64,000 nucleotides of DNA from NCBI GenBank assembly GCA_947501265.1, contig CANMVY010000002.1:85048-149047 (forward strand). The letters are read 5' to 3'. This document shows positions 17,192-25,860 of this stretch, one piece after another (the first letter of the stretch is position 1; each line of letters opens with the position of its first letter). The translations under genes were made by a program, and so were the position numbers. The notes under the pieces are model-generated. The model was given only the letters and a program-made list of their open reading frames with translations, searched no databases and had not been told where the DNA came from. The DNA comes from Bacteroidota bacterium (lineage in GTDB: Bacteria; Bacteroidota; Bacteroidia; UBA7662; CANHCV01).

Positions 17192-18870
17192 TACATTTTC
17201 GTTTGAACAAGTGCAACAATTTCCTGTTCTTTTTGGTTTGCTTTTGTCAATAAATCGTTGGATTTGTTCGTCATTTCCAACTTAAAGTTTTGATCTTCAA
17301 TACCTGAAAGATTGATGTGTACGTTCATCCAAGCACCGTAAACGGCGGTTCGAGCGCAGAGTGCACCTACTCCTGCATCGGTAACGGAGTTTGGATTTCC
17401 AACTTGAACCATGGCTTCGGCTATTTCAAAAACCTCAAAGGCCTTTTCCATGGTTTTGAAAGGGATTTGAACAGCATATTTGGTAGCATCTTGAATGGCT
17501 TGCTTTCGAGCAGTCTTTTCCTCTGCAGTATCTTTGGGCAAGCCAAAAGCATTCATGATGGCATCAAACGCGCGGGTATCTTCATCGACTAGAGCCAACA
17601 AATCATCTTTCAATTGTTGTCCTTTTACCGCCCAGTTACTAAATTCTTCCAAACGAGCATCCCAACCGCGCTTTTGAGCCGATAAATTGGCAACCATGGT
17701 GGCCAAAGAAGCTCCCAATGCGCCCGCATAAGCGGCTATGGAGCCACCACCGGGAGCGGGAGAGTCCGATGCCGTTTCATTGGCAAAAGCTTTTAAACTC
17801 ATGTTAACCAGCCTTGCTTTTTTCGCATCTCGCAATTGGTACTCGATGATTTTTTTATTTGGATCAAAAGGCGACAACTCATCCAAGCCTAAACTTTTCA
17901 CAGCCATTTGAATCAATTCTTCTTCTGAAGCTCCGGCTGAAGACCCTTGTTTATGAAGGAAGAATTTCCCTGCATCCAACAGGGCCGAAAGAGGAACCAA
18001 GCCTACCAATTCTGAACCCGTAACCCGCAATCCGCGAGCATTCGATGACTTTTCAATTTCGTCGAACACCACGTGAAGCGGTGTTTCACGAATATTGGTC
18101 AGGTTCAACGAAACTTGGCAAATACCATATTCTTCGATGTACCAACCGATTCCTTTAACGTGCTTGAGTTTGCCCGGGATGCGAACTTGCTCTCCGTTTT
18201 CGTCGAGAACAATTTTCCCGGTGATGGGATCTCCCTCTCGTTTAACGCGCCCGGCTTCACGAACATCGAAAGCTACCGAATTGGCGCGACGGGTATTTTT
18301 GGTATTCAAGTTCACATTGTAGGCAATGAGGAAATCACGAGCACCGATGATGGTAGCTCCCGATTTTTCATTGAAAACCGCTTTTCCATAATCGGGTTTC
18401 CATTCCGGCTGAAGGATCTTGGTGGCGAGACCTTCGTATTCCCCGCTGCGAACTTCGGCCAAATTCCTGCGTTGAGGCGATGTTGCCGCCGATTCATAAT
18501 AAAAACCCGAAATAGAGGTTTCATTTGCGAGCTTTTCACCCAATTGATGCGCGCAACGAACGGCATCATCCATGTTTACTCCGGAAATCGGAATGAACGG
18601 ACACACATCGGTAGCGCCCATGCGAGGGTGTTCACCGCTATGCTTGCTCATATCGATCAATTCGGATGCTTTTACAATGCCACGAAAGGCCGCTTCCACA
18701 ACAAGATTGGGTTCGCCAACTAAGGTCATAACGGTCCTATTTGTTGCTTTTCCTGGATCAACATCCAACAATTTCACTCCATCGACTGAACGAATAGCAT
18801 TGGCAATGGATTCAATAACAGCTAAGTCTCGGCCCTCGGAAAAATTGGGCACGCATTCCATAATTTTCAT
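17191..18870 (-). CDS. ftcD: Bifunctional glutamate formimidoyltransferase / formimidoyl-THF cyclodeaminase
   Basis: The 559-residue protein starts MKIMECVPNFSEGRD, the classic N-terminus of formiminotransferases, which extends to about residue 330. The C-terminal 200 residues (SDSPAPGGGSIAAYAGALGASLATMV) are the cyclodeaminase domain. It moves the formimino group from formiminoglutamate, the product of histidine breakdown, to tetrahydrofolate and releases ammonia. The fused form is the animal-like arrangement, also known in Bacteroidota. hutH is 26 kb away. A -7 element ends 4 nt before the ATG. Confidence 0.93.
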   Translation of the reverse strand: MKIMECVPNFSEGRDLAVIESIANAIRSVDGVKLLDVDPGKATNRTVMTLVGEPNLVVEAAFRGIVKASELIDMSKHSGEHPRMGATDVCPFIPISGVNMDDAVRCAHQLGEKLANETSISGFYYESAATSPQRRNLAEVRSGEYEGLATKILQPEWKPDYGKAVFNEKSGATIIGARDFLIAYNVNLNTKNTRRANSVAFDVREAGRVKREGDPITGKIVLDENGEQVRIPGKLKHVKGIGWYIEEYGICQVSLNLTNIRETPLHVVFDEIEKSSNARGLRVTGSELVGLVPLSALLDAGKFFLHKQGSSAGASEEELIQMAVKSLGLDELSPFDPNKKIIEYQLRDAKKARLVNMSLKAFANETASDSPAPGGGSIAAYAGALGASLATMVANLSAQKRGWDARLEEFSNWAVKGQQLKDDLLALVDEDTRAFDAIMNAFGLPKDTAEEKTARKQAIQDATKYAVQIPFKTMEKAFEVFEIAEAMVQVGNPNSVTDAGVGALCARTAVYGAWMNVHINLSGIEDQNFKLEMTNKSNDLLTKANQKEQEIVALVQTKM

Positions 18871-18874
18871 GCCT

Positions 18875-18882
18875 CAAAAATA
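18875..18882 (-). promoter_or_regulatory. -7 element of ftcD, 4 nt from the ATG (leaderless type)
   Basis: TATTTTTG on the minus strand, then AGGC, then ATG. A TTTG lies 21 nt upstream of the -7 element. The expected start of transcription falls on or next to the ATG. Confidence 0.6.
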
Positions 18883-18903
18883 GGGATTTGGAGTGGGAAT
18901 TCG

Positions 18904-18935
18904 CAAACAAAAACGCCCCGAAATCCTTCGGGACG
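18904..18935 (-). terminator. Terminator downstream of the decayed OMP tail
   Basis: On the minus strand CG-TCCCGAA / TTCGGGG-CG pair with one mismatch and a 4-nt loop, followed by TTTTTGTTTG. It would end transcripts coming from dprA or from the lost gene. Confidence 0.65.
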
Positions 18936-18961
18936 TCCTTAAATAACAAACACTTCTTTTA

Positions 18962-19018
18962 AAATCTCAAACGGTAACCCAGGGTGATGTATAAATCGTA
19001 GAAAATGAAAATCCTCCT
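18962..19018 (-). pseudogene. Remnant of an outer-membrane protein C-terminus
   Basis: Reading the minus strand between dprA and ftcD, the only open piece after an in-frame stop ends in FYDLYITLGYRLRF followed by TAA. Alternating aromatic and polar residues with a terminal Phe are typical of the last strand of outer-membrane beta-barrels. Nothing upstream in frame continues it, because a TAA lies about 18 codons earlier and dprA ends just beyond. A terminator follows directly. I read this as the tail of a deleted gene; chance similarity is possible since it is so short. Confidence 0.4.
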
Positions 19019-19048
19019 TTATATTTCATGGTTCCATTTTGGGGAACA

Positions 19049-20152
19049 TCACCCCTTTCCCCATCGTCCTCCCGGATAGGATTTCACTCCGTTTTCCATT
19101 TCTAAATTCAACAAGCCTGCCTTCACTTCATACAGTCCCAAACCAGAGCGATACACCAATTCGTCGATGTGCAGGGAGCTCACATCATTCAAACATTGCA
19201 AAAGCATGCTTTCCAGGGGCCCCCAAGTGTGATTTTGGTTCCACAGCGTTTCATTTTTTGGGGTTCCCATCCATTGCATCCACGAAATCATATCATTTCC
19301 CGATTGAACCATCACCGCTTTTCCTTGCTGGATTAGCCGATTGCATCCCGCCGAAAACTCGTCGCCCACACGTCCAGGATAGGCAAAAACCTCCCGATGG
19401 TAGCCGGCCGCCAATTCTGCGGTGATTAAGGCACCTCCCTTTTCTCCCGCCTCAACCACCACCAACGCATCCACCATGCCGGCAACGATGCGATTTCGTC
19501 GCGGAAAATTTTCCCGATCAGGTTTGGTGCCCGAGGGGAATTCGGAAATGATCCCTCCTCCCCTCTCCAACATTTCTTCGGCCAAACCACGGTGAACATA
19601 GGGGTAAATCATATTCATTCCGGTGCCCATCACCCCCAACGTGGGAAGTCCATGCAAACAAGCCGACCGATGGGCCTCTCCATCGATCCCTGCCGCCAAT
19701 CCACTCACCACCCAAACGCCGGTGTTTTTCAACGAATCTGTGAGCTCTTCCACCAATTCCTTTCCGTATTTGCTGATGTTTCGCGTGCCCACAATTCCTA
19801 CGGTTCGTTGTTTTTCTGTCGGAACTCGGCCTTTCGAAAACAAAATAAATGGGGCATCCGGACATTGGGCAAGTTTGTAAGGGTAGTGATGATCATCCAA
19901 ATGAATCACTTCGATGGCTTCTCTTTCAATAAACTGAACTTCCTTTTCAGCTTTTTTAAACGCTGAAACCGGATTTCGAATATTATCTGCTACCTTTTTA
20001 CTGATGCGGTATACCGATAATATTTGGTGCATTTTTGCATTAAAAACCGCTTCCGCCGATCCAAATTTACTTAACAAGGCATGTGCACCCACGGGACCGA
20101 GACCCTCCAATTCCAGGAGCGCCAACCGGGCCAACAATTCTTCTTTTTTCAT
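19049..20152 (-). CDS. dprA: DNA-processing protein DprA
   Basis: The 367-residue protein has an N-terminal helix-hairpin region (LEGLGPVGAHALLSKFG), the Rossmann-fold core from about residue 115 (VGIVGTRNISKYG, VSGLAAGIDGEAH, FPRRNRIVAGM, KGGALITAELAAG) and a C-terminal winged-helix-like domain. DprA loads RecA on incoming single-stranded DNA during natural transformation. Its presence suggests competence but is common even in bacteria not known to be competent. The -7 element TAGTTTTG lies 7 nt before the ATG. Confidence 0.94.
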   Translation of the reverse strand: MKKEELLARLALLELEGLGPVGAHALLSKFGSAEAVFNAKMHQILSVYRISKKVADNIRNPVSAFKKAEKEVQFIEREAIEVIHLDDHHYPYKLAQCPDAPFILFSKGRVPTEKQRTVGIVGTRNISKYGKELVEELTDSLKNTGVWVVSGLAAGIDGEAHRSACLHGLPTLGVMGTGMNMIYPYVHRGLAEEMLERGGGIISEFPSGTKPDRENFPRRNRIVAGMVDALVVVEAGEKGGALITAELAAGYHREVFAYPGRVGDEFSAGCNRLIQQGKAVMVQSGNDMISWMQWMGTPKNETLWNQNHTWGPLESMLLQCLNDVSSLHIDELVYRSGLGLYEVKAGLLNLEMENGVKSYPGGRWGKG

Positions 20153-20159
20153 GGTTTAG

Positions 20160-20167
20160 CAAAACTA
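20160..20167 (-). promoter_or_regulatory. -7 element of dprA
   Basis: TAGTTTTG on the minus strand ends 7 nt before the dprA ATG, implying a very short leader. Confidence 0.5.
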
Positions 20168-20203
20168 AAACCCAGAGCCGTTTCAAACGTTTCCATTTTT
20201 TAG

Positions 20204-20211
20204 TAAGTTTG
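20204..20211 (+). promoter_or_regulatory. -7 element of the barrel/rhomboid/subtilase operon (leaderless type)
   Basis: TAAGTTTG, then AAGC, then ATG at 20216. TTTC lies 19 nt upstream as an imperfect -33 element. Confidence 0.6.
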
Positions 20212-20215
20212 AAGC

Positions 20216-21403
20216 ATGAAAGCACCCCTCTTCCTTTTTCTGCTCGGAATGTTGTTTTTTCTACCAGGGAAATCCCAGCCTTGGCGAATTTCAGTGGGAT
20301 TAAATCGCTCCCAAGTTACTTGGAGTGACTCTGAAAACACCCGTCGTCTGATCGCCCCTGTAACGGGTTTGCATTACCAAAAATCGTACGGGAAGTCTGG
20401 ATTCGAATTAGGCATGAACCTTTCTTTTCGTGGTGGAGACGATTTAAATACTTCTACCCAATTTAGATCCATACGTTCCGATTTCAGAGGAGTAGGAACG
20501 TTTCAATTGAATTCCGAAATTTCCATTTTCGGGGGTTTTCAATACTCTAATGCGATAAGAACCTACCGAATTTTAACGGGAGACACCCTTGCGCCCAGCT
20601 CCGATTTTAAACATGTGGCGTTCAACAATCGTTGGGAACCAATTGCGGGTTTGGAAGTTGCTTTTTCTCCCAAAGTGGCCCTACAGGTCCAACACAGTTT
20701 CGCCTCACAGATTCCTGGATACACCAATACTCAGTTTTCGTTTTGCATAACTCCCGATTTCCGTCCTAAAAAAGAGAAAATAAAACCATTGCCTACTCCG
20801 GATCAAAATATGGCCCAAAAACTTCAATCGGGATTTCTTTTGGTGCGTTTGCCCATGATGAGTTTGCAATTAAATGCCTTGGAGAAATCGGGAAATAAGG
20901 CTCAAATCGATACGTTTCTAGCCAGACGTACCCGAACGCACGAAGCCATCAAAAAGGCCTTTACCGATAGTTTTTCATTTTGCCCAACGTTCTTCTTTTT
21001 GGGAGACCAAAACGACAACGTTTACCAAGGCAATTTAAACGGAATCATTTTTGGTACCACCGGGGCTCCCGTCCTTACTCGTCCGGATGGTTCTTTCTAT
21101 CTGATTGCAGATTTTGGCAGCATTGAACCCGATTCGGCTTATAATTTCAGAAAAGGTCGTTACGATTACGCCGGGGTTTTAGATGGAAAAATGGGATTAA
21201 TGCTTCGTGATTCCAAAGGAAATCAATTGAAAGCTCCTTTCCCGTTTTATGTTTTGCGGGTTTACCAATCGGAAGGCAAGTCACTTTCCAAAGCGTTGGC
21301 GAACGAGGAAAGCTCACTTTGGATTGGCGATGATTGGAATTACAATGCCATGGCCAAAAAACTTGCGTACAAATTGAAAATAGAAATGGAATCGGTGAAA
21401 TGA
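20216..21403 (+). CDS. Hybrid protein: outer-membrane beta-barrel-like N-terminus plus unknown soluble domain
   Basis: The 395-residue protein has a signal peptide (LFLFLLGMLFFLPGKS). Residues 22-185 look like amphipathic beta strands of a small barrel (WRISVGLNRSQVTW, GFELGMNLSFRGG, ISIFGGFQYSNAIRTY, VALQVQHSF). After a charged linker (PKKEKIKPLPTP) comes a domain of about 200 residues (LLVRLPMMSLQLNALEKSGN and FSFCPTFFFLGDQNDNVYQG) that I know only loosely as an uncharacterised Bacteroidota type. It overlaps the rhomboid gene by 4 nt. Function unknown. Confidence 0.72.
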   Translation: MKAPLFLFLLGMLFFLPGKSQPWRISVGLNRSQVTWSDSENTRRLIAPVTGLHYQKSYGKSGFELGMNLSFRGGDDLNTSTQFRSIRSDFRGVGTFQLNSEISIFGGFQYSNAIRTYRILTGDTLAPSSDFKHVAFNNRWEPIAGLEVAFSPKVALQVQHSFASQIPGYTNTQFSFCITPDFRPKKEKIKPLPTPDQNMAQKLQSGFLLVRLPMMSLQLNALEKSGNKAQIDTFLARRTRTHEAIKKAFTDSFSFCPTFFFLGDQNDNVYQGNLNGIIFGTTGAPVLTRPDGSFYLIADFGSIEPDSAYNFRKGRYDYAGVLDGKMGLMLRDSKGNQLKAPFPFYVLRVYQSEGKSLSKALANEESSLWIGDDWNYNAMAKKLAYKLKIEMESVK

Positions 21404-22233
21404 GAGACGGTCAAATTTTATTTTTAACAGCTGCCATCTTGATAGGGAATATTGTTTTTTCTTATCAGGGATTCAAGAATTTATCTTTTCAAGAGAAGTT
21501 TTTATTGCACGTTCGATCGATTGTTGTGAACAAAGAATACCACCGATATTTTACGGCTGGATTCCTTCACGCCGATTGGACCCATTTGATTTTCAACATG
21601 ATGTCGTTTTGGTTTTTCGCCAATAACGTAGGCATGTCGTTTGGGCCTTTTCCTTTTATGGCCATTTATGTAGGTTCGTTGTTGGTAGGAAATTTATTGG
21701 CCGTTCAATTGAACAAAAGCAATTTCAATTACCGAGCCTTGGGAGCCAGCGGTGCCGTTGCGGGTATTATTTTTTCATCCATTTTGGTGAATCCGTACCA
21801 AACCATTCTAATTTTCTTCATTCCGATGCCAGCGTGGTTGTTTGCCATTGGGTACGTTTTGTTCTCCATTTATGGAATTAAGAAACAAAATGATCGCATC
21901 GGACACGAAGCGCATTTGGGAGGTGCCATTACTGGAGTTTTGCTTTCCGTATTGTTTCAACCGGAAATCATGATTCAACACACTTGGTTGTTTTTAGCCT
22001 TAATTTTACCCACGACTTTTTTTCTTTTTTCCATGCAACTAGGATGGAAATGGAAGTCAATAAGCAGTAAAACTGTTTCCAAGAAGAAGTTAGAAGAATT
22101 CCGGAAGGAAGATTTCAGCATCGAAAGTGAAATCAATTATTTGCTAGATAAAATCAGCGATAAAGGATACAACAGCTTAACTGAAGCAGAAAAAAAGAGA
22201 TTAGACCAATTATCGAAAAAAAATAAACAATGA
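21400..22233 (+). CDS. Rhomboid-family intramembrane serine protease
   Basis: I start it at ATG 21400, which overlaps the previous stop (ATGA), not at 21334; this gives 277 residues. The catalytic dyad is visible: Ser in GASGAVAGIIF and His in HEAHLGGAITG, with the HADWTHLIFNMMSFWFF segment of the first helices. About six membrane helices are followed by a charged cytoplasmic tail with a helical motif (SEINYLLDKISDKGYNSLTE) common in Bacteroidota rhomboids. It cuts single-pass membrane proteins. It sits between a barrel-like protein and a secreted subtilase. Confidence 0.9.
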   Translation: MRDGQILFLTAAILIGNIVFSYQGFKNLSFQEKFLLHVRSIVVNKEYHRYFTAGFLHADWTHLIFNMMSFWFFANNVGMSFGPFPFMAIYVGSLLVGNLLAVQLNKSNFNYRALGASGAVAGIIFSSILVNPYQTILIFFIPMPAWLFAIGYVLFSIYGIKKQNDRIGHEAHLGGAITGVLLSVLFQPEIMIQHTWLFLALILPTTFFLFSMQLGWKWKSISSKTVSKKKLEEFRKEDFSIESEINYLLDKISDKGYNSLTEAEKKRLDQLSKKNKQ

Positions 22234-25200
22234 AAAAACACTTCCTCGCAGCTTGGATAGGTTTAGGCATTTGCTCCACACTAGCCGCCGAACCTGTTCG
22301 TCTTATCACCGGCACGGTAGATCCAGCAGGCCGTTACGAAATGAAGGATAACACCGAAGGCAATTCGGGAAAAATTTTCCGAATCATTCAAGTTTCCCAT
22401 TTTTTAAATACCGCTGAAATGGAGCGATTGCTCGCTTCAGGAATTGAAATTCAGCAGTACGTTCCAGAAAAATCATACTTTGCATGGGTTCCCGAAGGAT
22501 TCAATGCTTCTACGTTGCGTTCGTTGAACATTTCTGGAATGATCAAACTGGCCGCAGAGCTTAAAATTCATCCTTCTTTCAAAGAATTACCTTATCCTTC
22601 TTGGATGATTTTCGGCGACAAAATTGAAGTAAAAATTTCTTTGGAAAGAAAAGAAAGCGTTTCAACCTACGTTAGTCAATTAAATCAAGCCGGATTTGAG
22701 GTCAATCGCACCTACGATTTTTCCAACTTGGCCTATGTTCGATTGGCTTCAAAAGATTTAACCCGATTGGCTAATCTTGAATTTGTAACGTTTGTAGAAC
22801 CTACTGATGGTCCCGTTTTTACTGAAAATCAGGTAGGACGCTCTAACCACCGCTCCAACACGATGACAACCGAATACATTTCCAACCGCCGTTACAACGG
22901 AAATGGAGTGAATGTAGCCATTGGAGACGATGGAGTTATTGGTCCGCACATTGATTACCAAGGACGCATGGTTAACCGCGCTACTGCCACCAATTCCACT
23001 ATCAATCACGCAGGACACTGTGCAGGAACCATGATGGGAGCTGGTAATCTTAATCAAAGCACTCGCGGAATGGGTTGGGGACTAAAAATTCACGTTTACG
23101 ATTATTATGGAGCTCTTACTGCTGCGCCAAATACGTACACGGCAGATTCTATGCGCGTTAACAGTTTTTCATTGGGTGAAACGTGCAATGCAGGTTATAC
23201 CGGAAATGCCGTAACTGCCGATCGTCAAATGCGTCAATTGCCCTTGATGATGCACGTATTCTCTGCTGGAAACTCAGGCGGAACCAACTGCAACTGGGGA
23301 GCTGGAACAGCTTGGGGGCAAATTACCGGTGGATACAAAATGGGGAAAAACGTATTCACGGTGGGTAACCTCGACTATTTGGATGGTATTGCGCCTTCTT
23401 CATCTCGTGGTCCCGCTTCCGATGGTCGTTTGAAACCAGAAATTACGGCTGTTGGAACCGACGTTAACTCCACTCTTCGAAACAACCAATACCAATTGAT
23501 GACCGGAACTTCCATGGCGTGTCCTGCAATTACCGGAATTTTCGGCCAAATGATTCACGCCTATCGAGTATTGAATAATAATCAAGAACCAGAGGCGGCG
23601 CTCATCAAAGCTGCCATGATGGTTGGTGCTGATGATTTAGGGACCAAGGGTCCGGATTACAATTACGGTTACGGACGAGTAAATGGAAACAACGCTGTAA
23701 AGGTTTTGGAAGAGCGCACCTATTTCAGTGATACTGTTACCCAAAACGGGGATGAGACATTCACGATTACCATTCCGGCCTCGTGTGCCAATGCCAAAGT
23801 TTTGGTGTATTATACCGATTACGAAGCAGCTGCAGGTGCAACAAAGGCATTGATTAATGATTTAACCTTATCGGTAACCGACGCCAATAGCAATACTTAT
23901 TTACCTTGGGCATTATTGAAATCTGGTAGAACAGCAGCATCGGTTTCAGCTCCTGCCATCAAAGGAGTAGATAGTTTGAACAACCACGAAATGGTTGAAA
24001 TCGACACTCCAACAGCTGGAACTTATACCATTCGTATTGCAGGAACTGCGGTTCCTCAAGGCCCTGTTAAGTTCTATGTTGTCTACCAAACCAAGTTAGC
24101 CGATCAAATTTTATTGACTTACCCCATGGGTGGTGAAAGTTTTGTTCCTGGTACTACAGAAACCGTTCGTTGGGATGATGTTCCAAACAACACCTCTCCA
24201 TACACCTTAGAATACTCCTTGGATGGTGGAACAACGTGGTCTACACTTTCAAACGCTATTGCAGCGAATCGTCGTTACTACAACTGGAATATCCCCGCAA
24301 ATTTGAATAGCGGAAATATGACGATGCGCATTTCCCGTGCTGGTGCTAGCGACGTTTGTAATGCACCGATGGCGCTCTATCCTTTGCCTTCCAATTTACA
24401 AGTTGTGCGTTTGTGTGCCGATTCCATGGAAATCAGCTGGAATGGAGTAACTGGGGCCACTTCTTACGAAGTTTCTTTATTGGGAAGTCGTTATATGGAT
24501 TCGGTTGGAACAACCACCGGAGGTGTTACTCGATTTGCTTTTGCTGGTACGTTTTCTGGAACTCAAGAGTATTGGTACAGCGTTCGTGCCGTTTCTCCAT
24601 TAGCCAAAGGAAGAAGAGCCAATGCTATTCGCAAAGCCCCAGGTTTTATAAATTGTACGCTTGCTACCGACATGGGAGTTACCAAGGTAGTTTCGCCAGC
24701 AAGCGGTTCAGTTCCGATGTGCTCCGGTTCTTTTACAGATTCCGTTCGAATTTGGGTTAAAAACTTCTCAAATCAACCCAAAAACAACATTCCGGTGCAT
24801 TATCGTGTAAACAACGGCACCATTATTACAGAAACCTTAACGACCACCATTCCCGTTTTAGATTCGGCCCTTCACACGTTTAGAACCTCTATTTCTCAAT
24901 CAACAGCGGGTACCTTGCGAGTAGCAACATGGGCAACACTAAGCGGCGATTTGAATCGTTTCAACGATACAGGATATGTCACTTTGAATTTGATCGGAGG
25001 AACCCCTCAAACCATCGGAAATTTATACAACTTCGATTCGGGCACTCGTGCACCGGGAACCACCAACTGCGAGGCAACATCTTCAACGCTTCCCGGTGGC
25101 TACATCAATGAGGCAAATAATATTGTTGATAACATCGATTGGAGATTGTTTGGAGGAGCTACGGCTTCAGCAACAACGGGTCCTGACTTCGATCATACCA

Positions 25201-25814
25201 CGGGAACGGCTACAGGAAATTATGTTTATTTAGAGGCTTCCGCTTGCTTTAGCAAAACAGCCTTAATGCTTACGCCTTGCTTTAGCATTCCAACCGGTGG
25301 AATTCACGCTCTTCGTTTTTGGTACCACATGTTCGGCTCTTCCATGGGAGAATTGCGTGTTGACATCTTTGCAAATGGACAGTGGACCAATGATATCATG
25401 CCTGTTATTCGTGGTGATCAAGGAAATGCATGGAGAAGTCGAGATATTTCTCTTGCAGCATATGCTGGTCAAAACGTATTGTTCCGTTTTCGTGGAATTA
25501 CAGGAACCAACTTTTATTCCGACATGGCTTTGGATGATATTGGCGTAGTTCAAACGAATGGAGTTGGTGCCATCAACGTTTCTTCTGATTTGGTTTCCAT
25601 TTACCCAAATCCTGCTAAAGATGAAATCATGATTCAAGGAACAACCAATCAAATCACTTATCAATTGGTGGATGTTTCTGGAAAAATTTGTTTGAAAGGT
25701 GCGACATCAAATTCGAAAATTGACGTTAAATCCATCCCCAATGGCATTTACTTCATTGAAATTCAAACCATTGAAGGGTCTTTCCGCAAAAAACTCATCA
25801 TTCAGAGAAACTAA
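22230..25814 (+). CDS. Large secreted subtilisin-like serine protease with T9SS type A sorting domain
   Basis: The 1194-residue protein has a signal peptide, an N-terminal propeptide region, and an S8 domain with Asp in VAIGDDGVIG (about 231), His in NHAGHCAGT (about 261) and Ser in GTSMACPAITG (about 427). Beta-sandwich and fibronectin-like segments follow (DSMEISWNGVTGATSYEVSL), then a jellyroll-like region. The final 80 residues (VSIYPNPAKDEIMIQG ... GIYFIEIQTIEGSFRKKLII) are a T9SS type A sorting signal, so it should be exported across the outer membrane and attached or released. It ends the operon with a 4-nt overlap. Confidence 0.93.
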   Translation: MKKHFLAAWIGLGICSTLAAEPVRLITGTVDPAGRYEMKDNTEGNSGKIFRIIQVSHFLNTAEMERLLASGIEIQQYVPEKSYFAWVPEGFNASTLRSLNISGMIKLAAELKIHPSFKELPYPSWMIFGDKIEVKISLERKESVSTYVSQLNQAGFEVNRTYDFSNLAYVRLASKDLTRLANLEFVTFVEPTDGPVFTENQVGRSNHRSNTMTTEYISNRRYNGNGVNVAIGDDGVIGPHIDYQGRMVNRATATNSTINHAGHCAGTMMGAGNLNQSTRGMGWGLKIHVYDYYGALTAAPNTYTADSMRVNSFSLGETCNAGYTGNAVTADRQMRQLPLMMHVFSAGNSGGTNCNWGAGTAWGQITGGYKMGKNVFTVGNLDYLDGIAPSSSRGPASDGRLKPEITAVGTDVNSTLRNNQYQLMTGTSMACPAITGIFGQMIHAYRVLNNNQEPEAALIKAAMMVGADDLGTKGPDYNYGYGRVNGNNAVKVLEERTYFSDTVTQNGDETFTITIPASCANAKVLVYYTDYEAAAGATKALINDLTLSVTDANSNTYLPWALLKSGRTAASVSAPAIKGVDSLNNHEMVEIDTPTAGTYTIRIAGTAVPQGPVKFYVVYQTKLADQILLTYPMGGESFVPGTTETVRWDDVPNNTSPYTLEYSLDGGTTWSTLSNAIAANRRYYNWNIPANLNSGNMTMRISRAGASDVCNAPMALYPLPSNLQVVRLCADSMEISWNGVTGATSYEVSLLGSRYMDSVGTTTGGVTRFAFAGTFSGTQEYWYSVRAVSPLAKGRRANAIRKAPGFINCTLATDMGVTKVVSPASGSVPMCSGSFTDSVRIWVKNFSNQPKNNIPVHYRVNNGTIITETLTTTIPVLDSALHTFRTSISQSTAGTLRVATWATLSGDLNRFNDTGYVTLNLIGGTPQTIGNLYNFDSGTRAPGTTNCEATSSTLPGGYINEANNIVDNIDWRLFGGATASATTGPDFDHTTGTATGNYVYLEASACFSKTALMLTPCFSIPTGGIHALRFWYHMFGSSMGELRVDIFANGQWTNDIMPVIRGDQGNAWRSRDISLAAYAGQNVLFRFRGITGTNFYSDMALDDIGVVQTNGVGAINVSSDLVSIYPNPAKDEIMIQGTTNQITYQLVDVSGKICLKGATSNSKIDVKSIPNGIYFIEIQTIEGSFRKKLIIQRN

Positions 25815-25836
25815 TTCAAATTTGAAAAATTAGCCT

Positions 25837-25844
25837 TAATTTTG
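25837..25844 (+). promoter_or_regulatory. -7 element of sucC
   Basis: TAATTTTG ends 16 nt before the sucC ATG. A perfect palindrome TTCAAATTTGAA (25815-25826) lies 10 nt upstream of it. Confidence 0.6.
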
Positions 25845-25860
25845 CGAGCAAATATCGATT

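Noticed and set aside
18073-18723. 216-codon + strand ORF opposite ftcD
   Set aside because: Antisense shadow of the formiminotransferase domain; no signal, motif or promoter supports it.
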